Source of the DNA: Cladophialophora immunda
Taxonomy: Eukaryota; Ascomycota; Eurotiomycetes; Chaetothyriales; Herpotrichiellaceae
Length of the DNA: 64,000 nucleotides
Reading direction: 5' to 3'
Assembly (NCBI RefSeq): GCF_000835495.1
Contig: NW_015622545.1
Span: 1,240,001-1,304,000 of the forward strand
The notes beneath the pieces were generated by a model. That model was not told where the DNA came from and searched no databases. It saw only the letters and a list, made by a program, of their open reading frames with translations. Below, piece after piece: positions 22,437 through 33,288 of the stretch. Made by a program: the position numbers and the translations under genes. Within the stretch, counting starts at the first letter, position 1; each line of letters opens with the position of its first letter.

Positions 22437-24420
22437 ATGTGCCTATTCTCCCAAGAGGAGGAGATATTCCTTGTTTGGCTGACTTGGGTGGCTCTTCTAG
22501 AAGAAGAGGGGGGTAACTTGGCCGCTGTGCCCGCTGCTGGTGCTGCCGCCATAACGCCGGTGGACTTGACTGGCGACAATGATGTGCAGGTGGTCGACGA
22601 GCCGGGCGAGGCCAAGCCAGACGACGCGCCTGACCAGCCAGCCAAGGAAGAGACACCAAAGATCATGTGGTAAGCCTTCAACTTCCGGAAACCGAGCCCG
22701 GCCGCGGTCTACAACCGCAAGAGACAAAGCGCTGAAGAAACATTCACAGCCTGGCTTGCCGGGATGATTTCCCCGAGGCAGATATCGTGAGGTGTATGAA
22801 AGACAAAGAAGATGAAGATAACGGCACGAAAGATGAGGAAAAAGAGAAACATGGAGTATGCCGCCCGTGCTTCAAGGCAATGGCCGAGAATGACATTGCA
22901 CTACTAGCAAACCGAGTCATATGCCCTGGCGAGCAATGTTCGATGTTGTTCTCGGCAGATCAGTTTGAATTTCTCATAGAACCAGACGACCCCCTATTCG
23001 ACTTCGAACTGTACGGGAGTTTGTGGAGAAAGGAACAGATCGACAACGCCTTAAAGGCGATCCCGGGCAACGAGGTTTGCCCCTTCTGCGACTACATCCA
23101 GAACTTCGGGAATTCCCCAAAGCACGAGAACCCGATCTTCACGTGCATGGGAGACGGCTGTGGCAGGCGCAGCTGCAGATTCTGCGGAGGCGCGGCCCAT
23201 GATGGAAAGACGTGCCGAGAGGCCAAAATGCCGGACCTGGCACCAGGTGTGGAAGAGCAGACTGGGTAGCTCACCCAGCTACTGAACGAGGCAAAGTCGG
23301 AAGGCCAGGTGCGCACTTGCAAGTGACCAAACGACACGACGGCCAAGAAACAGACACAGAAAAGCTGACGAGCTCCTGCTTCTGGCCGCTGCAAGGCCGG
23401 GATGGAGCTCGTCACCGGGTGCAACAAGATCCGATGCCAGTGCAGCCACTATCAATGGTATATATAGCCCCTGGCCAAATTCACTCCACCGCCTTGCCTG
23501 CTGTAGATCCCTTGAACTGACGAACCGTGTGCCTAGTTACTTCTGCAGGGAGTCGCTCGTCGCGATCGACGTTGAGGATGACATCTGGGCGGCGCAAAAG
23601 AAGATGGAGGAGGCGGAAGACGCGCCCAAGACGTTAAAAACTAACCCCCAAGGTCTCGCCCGCAAGGTTCTTAGCAATGAGTCTCGGGCTCTAGCCGCCC
23701 GACTAGCCGAGCTACGGGACGACTATCATTTGAAGATCCAGCGAGCAGACGACAAGGCTTACAGTCACTTTGATCGCGTTAGCGCTGCTACGGTCTTTCA
23801 AGGTCAACGGTCGATGCCCTTTATTCAGCCATGTTCACCAACTTCATTGTCTGAACCGAGTAGAGGGCATTAATAAAATGGGAGACAGGATGCTGGAACA
23901 GTACGGCGACGGCGTCAACAAGGATGTCTTGAACAGCCTCATACAAAAGATGGTCGAAGAGGAAGGAAAGACCTGGGCCAGCCTGATGAGATCTGATAAC
24001 CGGGATCTCGGAGCCAACCCTGCTCCCTGGAGAAGAAGCGCAGCAAATCAACCACCGGCGACACAAGCGGTAGCACAGCCTGCTGCACAACGACTCGGGG
24101 CACAGTAAGCCGTGGCGCAACAAGCCGTACGCGTCGGTCAACAACCCCAAGCACTTCCGGATGCGGCGATGCGGCAGCAACAAGGGGTGATATTCGGGAA
24201 CGCGCACAACAATGTGGGCGGCAGAGGCTGGTAGCTGGGACCAGCACCGCTACAACTTGCACAGCCACATGCCGCGGTGGTGCAAGGAGTGGGAGGAAGA
24301 GTAGCAGCCCGCGCATCGCAGCTGCTGCAGCGCCAGGCAGGGATGGTGGCGGCACCGGGCCCATGGGGAAAACGCACCACTGATCGCGCGCACGAGGCAC
24401 GGCGGTCGCGCGTCAGCTGG
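22437..24420 (+). pseudogene. RBR-type (RING-IBR-RING) E3 ubiquitin ligase, decayed
   Basis: An ATG exon at 22437 gives an acidic head (ITPVDLTGDNDVQVVDEPGE) ending near a GTAAG donor at 22670. A RING1-like stretch follows (CRDDFPEADIVRC, then GVCRPCFKAM and VICPGEQC), then a clear IBR, CPFCDYIQNF ... CMGDGCGRRSCRFCGG (about 23080-23200), and the RING2 core GCNKIRCQCSHYQ joined over an intron at 23458-23536 to CYFCRES. RBR ligases pass ubiquitin through the RING2 cysteine, whose region is disrupted here. Stops occur at 23267-23269 and 23323-23325, there is a frame shift near 23790, and further TAA/TAG at 24106 and 24235 interrupt a Gln/Ala-rich tail. Several stops fit CAG/CAA to TAG/TAA. Confidence 0.75.
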
Positions 24421-26433
24421 CACGTCTGAGCGACACGAATTCGCGACGAAGAGGGGAGGGTGGCCGTGGGGTGGATTGATGCCTTGCAACAGCCTCTTTT
24501 GCTGCCAATCGACTGGACGCGCTATAGGAGGGCCAATGACGCGGTTTCTGGCGATCACCATGCATGTCAGCGAACCATTTCCAGCCACCCTTGCCGACCG
24601 CCAAGACGATCCCATCAATGCTTCCTCAAACGCGGACGAGGGTGAAGCGTTACTCGTGCCGCCTATTGCATGGACGTCCCGTCCGCCTCCGACCCCATTC
24701 ACGGCGCAGACCAGCACCACGCCAGCGTCAAGCCAGCACCATGCCAACGTCCAGCAAGAGCAACGAAGAGGGTGACAAGGCAACGAGCCGAGGGCCAATT
24801 TTGTAATTGGCCTAACACTGTCATTGACAAGAACTCGCCCTGGCCCGGAGTGGACGCGCCATTTGGACGCTCGATGGATAGTTGAGATTTTGTCGTCCAC
24901 CATTTGGGATTCGTGAGAGCTCACGTATCCCCATCCCGCAGTGCAGACTGGCAGAGGCTTGTCCGTCGGCGTAGTTCAGCCTGGCCTGTTCGCCCCTTGC
25001 ACCTATGGACGCGCAAAAACTAAGATAGCTGGGCAACAAGATCCCTCATTTCCGCGGTCAATCCGGTGGGTTCGACCATGTGCAATATGGGAACTGGAGC
25101 AGGCCGTTTGCGAGATGACGCATGTGATTGCTCGTGCATCAAGCCAAGGGAGGATTTTAGGCCGGGAATCCTCTACATGCAGAGAGGACTCGAACATGCA
25201 CTGGCGATGCCGTACGCCAGCAGTTGACGCAGCATTCGATGGATGAGACATCCTCAAGGTGTATTTCGGGCCCCGTGGCCAATATGGGTGGCTCGGAGCA
25301 AAGCTGCATGATGCATTCGAAGTATTGAGCTTCAAACCTGTTGCTGTTGTGCGTGCGTCTGTAAGGGGGAGGGAGGGAATGACCACGCCGTCGTTGGTCA
25401 CCGATTGCTTTGCGCGCACGGCCGCCCGCAGGCAGCCGGCGTCTGTCCCAAAACACGCTGCGGCGAGCGGCTCTGGGTTGCGTGCCTCTATAGATAAATA
25501 CTTGATATTTTCTACCGCAGGGTGCAGCGCATGTTTGATACCCGTCTTATCTACTCACTAGACCGCGTACGAGGTCATAATGGTCCGCAATCCCATTTCT
25601 GTTCACGTCTTTAGTTTTCCTTTTTTGGCTTTTCCCTTTTTTCCCTTTTTCTTTCTTCCCCCCTTCTTTTTTTTGTTCATCATGCATGTTTTGTTTTTCC
25701 TTACCCCTGGCGACCCCCTGAACACGTTGACAAACACCAAGGCTCAGAGCGCGCGCGCTTCCCGTGCGGTTTGGCGCAGCCGCTGACGCGCAGTGCCGCG
25801 AGCGACGCCAGCATCCGGAGCAGCCCCACCGCCTGTGGAGCAGCCCACGACGTCGTCGGTGTGAGTAGCGTGCCCGTCCATTCGCGCCGGACAGGCCGGC
25901 GGGTGGCGAACCCAAGGGCTCCTGCCGTGCCGACGAGCGTTTGGCAAAAATGGATTGTAAGGATCGAGGACGGTGCAAAGTAGATGCGACGGTTGGATCG
26001 TTTAGGGAAGCCGGTCTGGAAGTCGGTGAGGAACAAGGGGTCTTGGTGAGTGCAGTGACTGCTACACTCGGTGGCTGGTAATGTCAAGATCTCACCGGCC
26101 AGGTGTGTGGAGTTACATATTAGTAGCAATTTACCTCCATGTGTGCCATCCAGTTTGAGGAGCGCGCCGCCTCGACCATGGGTGGCTGGGTACGTACTTT
26201 TTTCTGCCGCTTATTAGCTACCACTCCGATTTGCCACAACGTTTTACAACTGAGGCCACTCCTATCAATCGGTGATCATCCTACTATGTTAGACATGCAT
26301 CTCTGTCTGTGGGTCTCTTGAGCATCCGACAAATCAGGAGCCGGCATGTACGCTCTAACGTTTTGAGTGGCTCGCAAGAGAACTTGCCTCTTTATTATTT
26401 ATTATCTTGAAAGTTCTTTTATAAACAATCCTG
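24421..26433. other. No gene recognised
   Basis: Frames are short or GC-driven. A pyrimidine-rich tract lies at 25610-25690 (T and C runs). A minus reading at 25790-25960 (TAGALGFATRRPVRREWTGT) is weakly protein-like but unassignable. The last 100 bases are AT-rich and would hold the tRNA upstream region. Confidence 0.4.
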
Positions 26434-26520
26434 GCTGAAGTAGTGTAGTAGTTAGCATTTTACATTCCCAATCTCCGTTTGGAATATGTGAGGACTCGGG
26501 TTCAAATCCCGACTTCAGCA
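26434..26520 (+). tRNA. tRNA-Gly (anticodon CCC) with a 15-nt intron
   Basis: The acceptor stem is GCTGAAG paired with CTTCAGC, discriminator A. The T arm is TCGGG-TTCAAAT-CCCGA, which includes a B box (GGTTCAAATCC). The A box reads TAGTGTAGTAGTTAGCA. The anticodon stem TTACA pairs with TGTGA across a loop TTCCCAA that is expanded by about 15 bases after position 37, the standard place for nuclear tRNA introns. A T-run at 26522-26529 follows and serves as Pol III terminator. All stems pair, so the gene is probably functional. Confidence 0.9.
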
Positions 26521-26583
26521 AGATTTTTTTCTTTTTCCATGCATAGCTTCAGAAATGGATACTCTTCTACTGTTCGCTGAGTT

Positions 26584-27200
26584 TTAAGCATCATCTCTAT
26601 TCCCACGGACCAAGCACTTTGCTGACTCAAAGCGGTACGCTTCGTGCATCCAATTTAGGTAGGCGGTGAAGAAAAGCACCTTTGCCATCATTTTCACCAC
26701 CAACCGGGAGGAAAACCATTTGAGCAGCAAATTTGCTCCACGTAACCATCTATCGAGTCGTGTGGCGGAGACGTATTCCATCATGCCCAAGATGTCGAGG
26801 TTTATCTCCACTGCCACAGTTTCCCTCGCGCATCTTCATGGAATACAGGAGAACCACCGTCTCCAGCCACACACTCCTCTCCTCTTCCGAGGGGAAAGTC
26901 GGCGGCGTCGGCAGGTTCATGCAAAAGCCGACGGGATATATCCTCGCGTATCCCTCAAGGTTCGGCACCCATTCACCGCACACCAGAAACGCCACCCGGT
27001 CCACTTCATATCTGACAGATGTCAAGACGAACAGATTGTTAGTCTTCATGTTGGACGTTGACGTCTTCGCTGATGATGTTGCAGGTGCCCTGTAGCCAGC
27101 AGCCGTAATCCCGCCCCAGCTTGGCGGCAGTGGCATTTCTCTCCAAAAGCGACAGGGAGGGTCAAGCCTCCTCATCCACACGGTCGTCAACGATGCGCAT
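26584..27200 (-). pseudogene. Unrecognised fungal gene, frameshifted
   Basis: From an ATG at 27200 the frame reads MRIVDDRVDEEA, stop (TGA 27162-27164), then LLERNATAAKLGRDYGCWLQ. A likely intron with GACTAAC branch and TGTCAG acceptor (end near 27018) leads to VAFLVCGEWVPNLEGYARIY and PTFPSEEERSVWLETVVLLY. One extra G near 26825 shifts the frame into INLDILGMMEYVSATRLDRW, a hydrophobic stretch (MMAKVLFFTAYLNWMHEAY) and a stop at 26584. The protein would be about 190 residues, helical, perhaps membrane-associated at its end. The family is not recognised. Confidence 0.55.
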
Positions 27201-27343
27201 GGAGGATCTCAATTTGACATGGAACAGAAATCACGTGTTTTCGACGGTCGCGTGTGCCATTCCTCTCTGCCGGACCGTCCCAAGTTGTGCTGCTCCGGGA
27301 AAGTTGTCTTTTTCAAAACTAGAAGAAAAGATTTTTGGGTTTT

Positions 27344-27363
27344 GGGGGGGGGGGGGGGGGGGG
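27344..27363. repeat. G20 tract
   Basis: An uninterrupted run of about twenty Gs lies 20 bases outside the left arm of the inverted pair 27384/29018. Confidence 0.9.
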
Positions 27364-27383
27364 GCATGCTGACGGTAGTGCTC

Positions 27384-27499
27384 CGGACGTATCTCGGATA
27401 TAGGCTTGATATCGCTGTCAGGAAGTCCTTGACACGTTTGCCATTGAGAAGCCACTTGACTAGCCCGCAATTGAGTTTGACTACGTGATCCTGGCTAAT
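27384..27499 (-). repeat. Inverted-repeat arm, left
   Basis: It is nearly identical to 29018-29136 in reverse. Both read a conserved peptide (SQDHVVKLNCGLVKWLLNGK then KDFLTAISSL), with only two small differences over about 115 bases. The arms face outward across 1.5 kb. Confidence 0.85.
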
Positions 27500-29017
27500 T
27501 GGATTTGAGAACGTTCGAGTGGATTCCGCCCTGCCGGATTTGCCTCTCCTCACAGACCGATGACCTCGTTGGTGGCCCAGATCTTTGAACTTGGATCCAA
27601 GTCGGCGCTGTGGATGACGGGAATTTCAAGGAGCCTTGGCAGCGTCAGAACAAACGGACAGACGTCAGCCCCTTGGTGGGTCTACCACTCACTCCGTACT
27701 TGTGGCGGCGGTGGTGCTGCTCAACGCCGGGGAGGGCGACTTTGTGGACGCTCTGGTAACACTTCCAAACGTCAGCCAAATTGCCTTCCGGGCTCATCGG
27801 GTGGAAATACTCACACCCTCTCCTTTCTCTTTCCCTTTCTCAACATGAATGCTCCCCAAAAACCCAGCAGGCCCGGAAAAAGTGACGAATTGAGTCAATC
27901 TCGACCGTTACCTCAGCAAGATCCTGAGAGCAAGGATCCACAGGGTTGTTGAAGCAAGAAGGTCTGCTAGCCTTCAGGCCGCGACACTGGAATGCTTGCT
28001 CTAACTGCCACTTCGACGTCTTTTTGGATGCGGGATCACAGGGGATTTTGAAAGATAAGACCTTTGGTTGAGAGGATGTGAGCGGTTCGCTGAGCAGGGA
28101 GCGAGGGTTGAATGAATATATAGAGCTCGCCGGCTCCCCCCTCATCGCCAGAGCCTCGTCCCATCTGCGAACACGGCCGAATCGTGTGGCAGATGCCTTT
28201 CGCGCTCGGCGTTTCTATACATCATTGCAGCATTGCGATCGGGAAGTTGGTTTGCGCTACGCAAAGAAAGGAAATTGCCGAGGAGAGGGGCACGCTGGCG
28301 CCCCAAGGAGAAGCTCACTGGGTCGCAGAATCTTCGAATAAAATTCATGGAAGGAATCTTACCGACCTGCCGTCTCCACCCCGTGTCGCCCGAGCAGGGA
28401 TCAGCGCCAAAAAGGGAAAGGTCCCTCGCGTCGACCAAGCAGCCAATTGTAGAGCTCAACGCATCTCCGCGCTCGCCCTGGGCCCATCGCCCTCCGAAGC
28501 ATGCGGTGTTTTCTAAGCCGGGTCGCTACAGTCCAGTTGCCCCCTCCCTTCCAGCACAATGCTCCCAAAAGCGGGAGTCGGGCCCATTCCTTTCGTAACG
28601 GCACCTTCCCAAATGCGACAACGCCCCGAGAGAGGCCAAGGCCCACTACGAGGGATTCACGGCGTGGAGCTCTGGGAGAATCAGCCCTTCCTTGGAATAT
28701 TGTTTGAGGAAGGCCATGCGCTTCTCCCTGGTGCGCACCCCTTTGCACACTTGGCGCAGTGGTGCTGTGTTCGTGTCGTCATTAGCTTGCCTTCAGGACT
28801 GGACTCCCCTGAGAAACGCCCTCGAGGCCCTGGGACGACGGCCTGGGCGCACTTTGCACCTCGTTGCACTTGGGCATGATCAAGAACACTTGGGTGCGCG
28901 GCTCTCCGAGTTCCGCTCTACAGCCCGCTCTACAGCCCTTCAGAGGATCTGCTAGCCCTCCAGCTCCCTTTGGCACCTTTCGCTGCCCTTCACGGCGCAT
29001 TACTATTCCTCGGCCGG
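27500..29017. other. Spacer between inverted arms; no gene recognised
   Basis: No transposase or known domain is visible. There are several GC-rich frames, none with coding style over its full length. Confidence 0.45.
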
Positions 29018-29136
29018 ATTAGCCAGGATCACGTAGTCAAACTCAATTGCGGGCTAGTCAAGTGGCTTCTCAATGGCAAACGTGCGAAGGACTTCCTGAC
29101 AGCGATATCAAGCCTTGAGTATCCGAGATACATCCG
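29018..29136 (+). repeat. Inverted-repeat arm, right
   Basis: This is the partner of 27384-27499. Just beyond it, ATCCGAGATACATCCGAAAT repeats (29120-29160) resemble the ATCCGAGAT arrays elsewhere in the window. Confidence 0.85.
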
Positions 29137-29207
29137 AAATACATCCCAAATACATCCGAGCCATTTCTCCTTACCACACTGGTAGTCGAGGAGAATACCA
29201 GTAGCCA

Positions 29208-29790
29208 TGCCTCAGAAGCAAATTGCGGGAACGAATGCTGGGAACCTGGCGGTGGCCTATTGGGCGGTGGGCCTTGGGATGGCCTTGCATCCTCTTCGGA
29301 ACCCGATCATGCCGTCGCGTTGAGCGACTCGACAACGTTGTCACGAGAGTATCCTCGGCCTGACGAGAACAATGTCGGGGTCGGCGAAAGCAAGGAGACC
29401 AACAACACAAAAGCTGGCGACGAGACGCTTGAGACGGCCACAGCCACTGGCCAGGACACAAATGTCACCACTGTCATCCACCCCGCCAGTGCGCGATGTG
29501 GCCCGAAACGGCGCCGGAAACAAGACCCAACACCGCAGGACCCCGAATCCTATTCCGCTCAAGAGCAGCTTGTCGCCAAAGTCAAGGGTATCTACCAAGA
29601 TTTGTCTACGATCGAATCCGAATACAGTAACATGGTCCAGAAGCACTCCTCAGACTAAGCCCAGACCATCCTCTACTGTAAAATGTGGCGGGTTATTAGT
29701 GCGCTCTATTGCAAATTGTTGGAGATGTATAATATCTACTTCTTGGTGTTACAGCGCCCCAGTGGCTCGCGGCAACTTCCCCCCGCACCT
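29208..29790 (+). pseudogene. Gene fragment, weakly EST1/SMG7-like
   Basis: One plus frame runs from about 29230 through a TAA at 29656-29658 and on to about 29790. It begins with a Thr/Asn/Glu-rich linker, then PKRRRKQDPTPQDPESYSAQ, EQLVAKVKGIYQDLSTIESE, stop, and MWRVISALYCKLLEMYNIYF with LVLQRPSGSRQL. The pattern of a linker followed by LVA-VKGIY--L---E, then W--LIALH--LL---H-FFLASQHPSAS, is what I remember of fungal EST1/SMG7-like proteins. The match is partial, so this is a weak assignment. It is interrupted and lacks both ends. Confidence 0.3.
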
Positions 29791-30047
29791 GATCGTCGCG
29801 GACGAGGTTCGCCGCAGAAGCAAATTGCAGGTGGAACATCAATTCGCAGTAATTGGGCTCGTGGCTTCAGGTCTGTGCCTTTTTGTGGTTTTCGAGGAGC
29901 CATGGGACAGAAATTTATGGGAGTGGCTTGCTCTCGTGACGGCGAATGCGGCTCGGCGCCTCAACCGAGTAGTGTCCGCGCCAAAACATACACAATTCCT
30001 TTCCACCACTGCCACCAGAGAGTCGTTTAAACTGTGTCAGTCGCCGT

Positions 30048-30320
30048 CTATTTTGGCGGGTACTTGTTCTCGAGAAGCCACCTAGAAAGTTCATCAGCTT
30101 ATCTTCTAGAGAGATCACAAGAAGAAAACCAAACTTACTTGCTGCCAAAATAATCTGCAACCACGAAAGCGCCAATCCCAGCGGCGACGGACCCAGCGAG
30201 CTGCCGGTCCAATTTGCCCTCAGTGTGCTTTTGGTAGGCTCCATAGCCAATCGCAAGAGTAGCAATGCTCCAGATATTATCCCAGTCAATATATCCAAAT
30301 GGTTGTATAATCGCAGCCAT
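30048..30320 (-). CDS. Spliced 71-residue membrane protein
   Basis: The coding segments are 30320-30139 and 30081-30048, with an intron at 30138-30082 (57 nt, GTAAGT donor, CTAG acceptor, GCTGATG branch). The phase is exact and gives 71 residues. The product starts MAAIIQPFGYIDWDNIWSIA and has one or two hydrophobic stretches (ATLAIGYGAY and SVAAGIGAFVVADYF) and a short basic end, WLLENKYPPK. There is no cleavable signal peptide pattern. It is free of stops and frameshifts, unlike its surroundings. No family is recognised. A pair of short transmembrane helices in the plasma membrane or an organelle is inferred. Confidence 0.65.
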
Positions 30321-30349
30321 GCCAGGCGTAGGCGCAATACACACAGCCA

Positions 30350-31010
30350 AGTTACGAGAAGGTCGTCGATATCGTTCAAGCGCAGTTCATAACTCCTCCG
30401 TATGTTACCATCACGCATTCTGTGTCACAGGTCGTCCAGATGGACCGTCGGAGTTTTTTCAACTTTCTGTTAGTTTAGAGGTGAGTATTGTGTCGCAGCA
30501 TCAACCATTTTCACGCGGGGTTGGGGCCGGCGCGAGTATTTGTAGCGATCGAGACATGGCGTACTGGGAATCCTGCGGGGTTTCTGAACGTCCAGATCGC
30601 AGGAGGGAGGGCGCTTTCGGGTTGTGTTGGCCTGTTCCACGTTTTGGTGCTCAGTTTGGCAAGCGTTTCTGCAGCCGAGTCGACAGGCCCTTCAGGATCT
30701 GAAGAGGATGCGGGCACGCCGCTAACTGTCGGTCTTTGTTTCCTTGTTAACGTTCTGGTCTTCCGCATGCCAAATCGTGGCGTACGCGGTAATGTGCGTC
30801 GAGAGGCTGCTGAGTGGCAGAAGTGCAGAACGCGTGCAGCATTCCGCTCGGGCTCTCGTGGACGAGCATGCCCACAGTCACGTGGTAGAACCCGCTGACC
30901 GTCCTGAAGCCGCACGTGCAGCACATCCGCGCTCTGCACATAGCCATGTCAGACTCTTATTCAATGGGTATGTTTGGGCCAACCCGTAACCATAATCTTT
31001 TCCAAAGGCG
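30350..31010. other. No gene recognised
   Basis: GC-rich overlapping frames on both strands. A plus reading near 30530-30680 is weakly protein-like and unassigned. Confidence 0.35.
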
Positions 31011-31184
31011 CACAAAACTGATACAACCTCAGTCTTAGTCTATCGATATATCTGGGACAAGGAGGACCTGACGACATACCCCTGGAAGAATCACTATGTC
31101 CATCAGCCAGAAGTGCTGAAATATCTGCAGCATGTGGTTACTGTTCAACGTGGTGTGAGAAGAGTTCGACGACTGCCGAGCTGA
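31011..31184 (+). pseudogene. Baeyer-Villiger (flavin) monooxygenase fragment
   Basis: The plus reading is KTDTTSVLVYRYIWDKEDL followed by TYPWKNHYVHQPEVLKYLQH and VV, then unrelated sequence to a TGA at 31182. In Baeyer-Villiger monooxygenases this segment follows the N-terminal FAD loop (NRYPGARTD-ES--Y---F), with YPW---Y--QPE-L-YL-HV as a typical continuation. The Rossmann loops and the FxGxxxHxxxW fingerprint are absent. It is one exon-sized relic of about 40 matching codons. Confidence 0.75.
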
Positions 31185-31404
31185 ACATGTTCGGGGTGAA
31201 TTGCTGTTGCCTGGATGCCTTAAGAGTCCGACCCTGCATGTCGCATGGGTCAAAGGAGGTGATCAAGCCAGTGGCAGAGCCAGATGGTTGCTGTAGTCTA
31301 TCAAGAACTATCTCAAATGCGTCATTTGGTGTTGACCACTTCGTTCTCGACCTGCGTATCTTTGTTCTTGCGCAAAGCCGCCATCAATCCACCACCTGTG
31401 CCAG

Positions 31405-31752
31405 TTGCCACTTGAAGTGATCGACCTTGTTATTCTTATCCATCACCATCATCTTTTTCTTCTTCCCTCGGTACCAACGTGGAGCAAGCGGCTGAGTGAT
31501 GCCCGCGCCCCCAAAACCCTCTGGCTGAAATTGTATCTCACCTTCTGTCATGGGTTCGAGAACGGCATTCTTGGCTTTCTCAAACTCTTGCGCGATCTAT
31601 CCGACAATGTCCAGAACGAAGACAGGGAGAAGGTCATGGACATCAGGAACACATTCAACTTCCTGGTCTACAGGATGTTGGCTTTGCTGGACGAGACTGT
31701 CTTGAGTGATATTTTTCTTGAATGCGAAGGAGATGTGGCCCTAGACATGTGA
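31405..31752 (+). pseudogene. Unrecognised fragment, helical
   Basis: The convincing part (31465-31752) reads WSKRLSDARAPKTLWLKLYL, then HGFENGILGFLKLLRDLSDN and FNFLVYRMLALLDETVLSD with an ending IFLECEGDVALDM. It could be the continuation of the EST1/SMG7-like piece at 29.4 kb, where the family has W-HGI-SFLE-LR and YRMLALLYET...ECLGDL, but this is weak. There is no good ATG and no 5' exon is placed. The end abuts the repeat at 31812. Confidence 0.35.
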
Positions 31753-31811
31753 GTGGAAGTGCCCCCCCGGCTGTTATGCGATTTTACCGTGTACTAATTA
31801 ATCACGCCTAC

Positions 31812-32000
31812 TTGTCACGGACCTGGTCCCTTAGTACTAGTACCATTTGGGACCAGATCTCTTGGCACTGTCACCAGCCACTTGAGATTTGTTCTTACAC
31901 ACGCACTACTGCCTCAACCTTTTCAGATAGTCCTTCGTACTGCAATTTCATGAATTCATTGCCTGTTGAGGCTGAATCACATCGATTAGATCCGTGACTG
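31812..32000 (-). repeat. 187-bp dispersed repeat, copy B
   Basis: Inverted relative to 6793-6979. Its outer end holds a perfect-looking hairpin (TGGTCCCTTAGTACTAGTAC through TTTGGGACCA), suggesting a transposon terminus. Indels break the reading frame seen in copy A. Confidence 0.65.
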
Positions 32001-32746
32001 GGGTAGTCGCTGGCAAGGCCGAAGAAGACGCGGAGAAGGTTGGAGCAGCCTACCCTATTCCCAAAGCGAACCAGTCAACTGCTAACATCACCAAACAGGA
32101 ACCTGCACAATCCGCAGGACCGGCCAACAGCGACGGCGACGGAAGCCAGGCGGCCGAGCCTGCTCCGATGCGGACAGTGCTTCCGAACGGCTCGTAAGAG
32201 ACAACAAAGAGCGATGCCAGCGCAGACGCAGCCACCGCCACCACCGAGGTACCCACTGCGACAACGGTGGCAACGGCGACAACCTGCGGGCTGTGGTGGC
32301 AGCCGCAGTAGCAGAAGCATTGGCGGCGGCGTCAGCAGCAACGTCAGCATGGCACCCTGGGGGCTGACCCTAGTAGCAACCTCAGCCGCAACAACAGCCG
32401 CAACCTTGGCGACAGCAACGGCGACAGCAACGGCGACAGCAACAGTGGCGGCAACGGTGGTGCTGAGTGGGTGGCTGCGGTGGCAGCAATGTCGTTGGCA
32501 ATGGCGGCAGCGCCAACGGCAATGGCGGCGGCATTTGGGGTGGCAACGGAGGCAACAGAAATAGCCACGACGGCAACAGTGGAATACGCGGCAAAGAATG
32601 ACGACAACGACGACGACGACGATGGCGGCAGCATGGACATCAAGGAGAGAAACCCCGTCATATCATCAAAGGCCAGATCTGACACGGGAGGCCACGCTCT
32701 GGGTTCCTTACGAGGCTTGGAGATAGCATTTCAGAGACTTTCAAAC
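32001..32746 (+). repeat. GGCAAC/GCGACA-rich triplet-like tract
   Basis: Bases 32225-32600 are dominated by GGCAAC, GGCGAC and AGCAAC words that read as Gly/Asn/Asp/Ser in one frame (GDSNGDSNGDSNSGGNGG) and Ala/Thr in another. A Pro/Glu-rich reading precedes it (to the stop at 32195-32197), and a (GAC)n tract and a Ser/Asp-rich frame to a TAA at 32746 follow. It may be the low-complexity part of a lost gene; frame breaks prevent a gene call. Confidence 0.55.
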
Positions 32747-33288
32747 TAATTCATTTATTTTGCAATTATCCAATTTCCCCTCTCCCGGCACCTAGTAACC
32801 ATGTTCCCCCAGCTTCTCCGTGGGCTCGGTCGGAGACGGTCTTCTAGCAGCAGCGTGGTGTGTCATCACCACTCCGTGCGCGGGGAATAGGAGCTCGTTC
32901 ACGCCTAGGACTTGTCGTCTGGCAGAACGGAAGGAAGAGGGACAGAACGGGATGACCCTTTTGGAAGAGTTGCGAATCAGCTGAAAGGAATGCACCGCTG
33001 GATTGTGTGTGACGCAACAGAACGCGTGCTGATTGGAGAGAGTCGAGCCACCGGCGAGTCAGACAGGTCCACATACGGTTTCGCCCTGCATTCCGCACTG
33101 ACGTGTCCAACCCCAGCCACCCACCGCACTTAGCCATTGCAACAAGCATCCACTGGGCTCGGCCAGACGGGGGAATATGATAAATACCAGCGCAAGAACT
33201 CGTCTCCTCGGGCTGGAAGCAGCCTTTCGACTCACAGGTATCCATTGCATTGACCCGTAGTATCCTACCAGCATCTGGCCTCGTTGAA
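32747..33288. other. Upstream region of the zinc-finger gene
   Basis: No coding sequence is seen. It separates the triplet tract from the ATG at 33289. A TATA-like element is not obvious; GATAAATA occurs at 33179-33186, about 105 bases before the ATG. Confidence 0.4.

Noticed and set aside
32225..32600. A glycine-rich structural protein gene
   Set aside because: The Gly/Asn reading is broken by stops in each frame and is better described as a triplet-like repeat tract.
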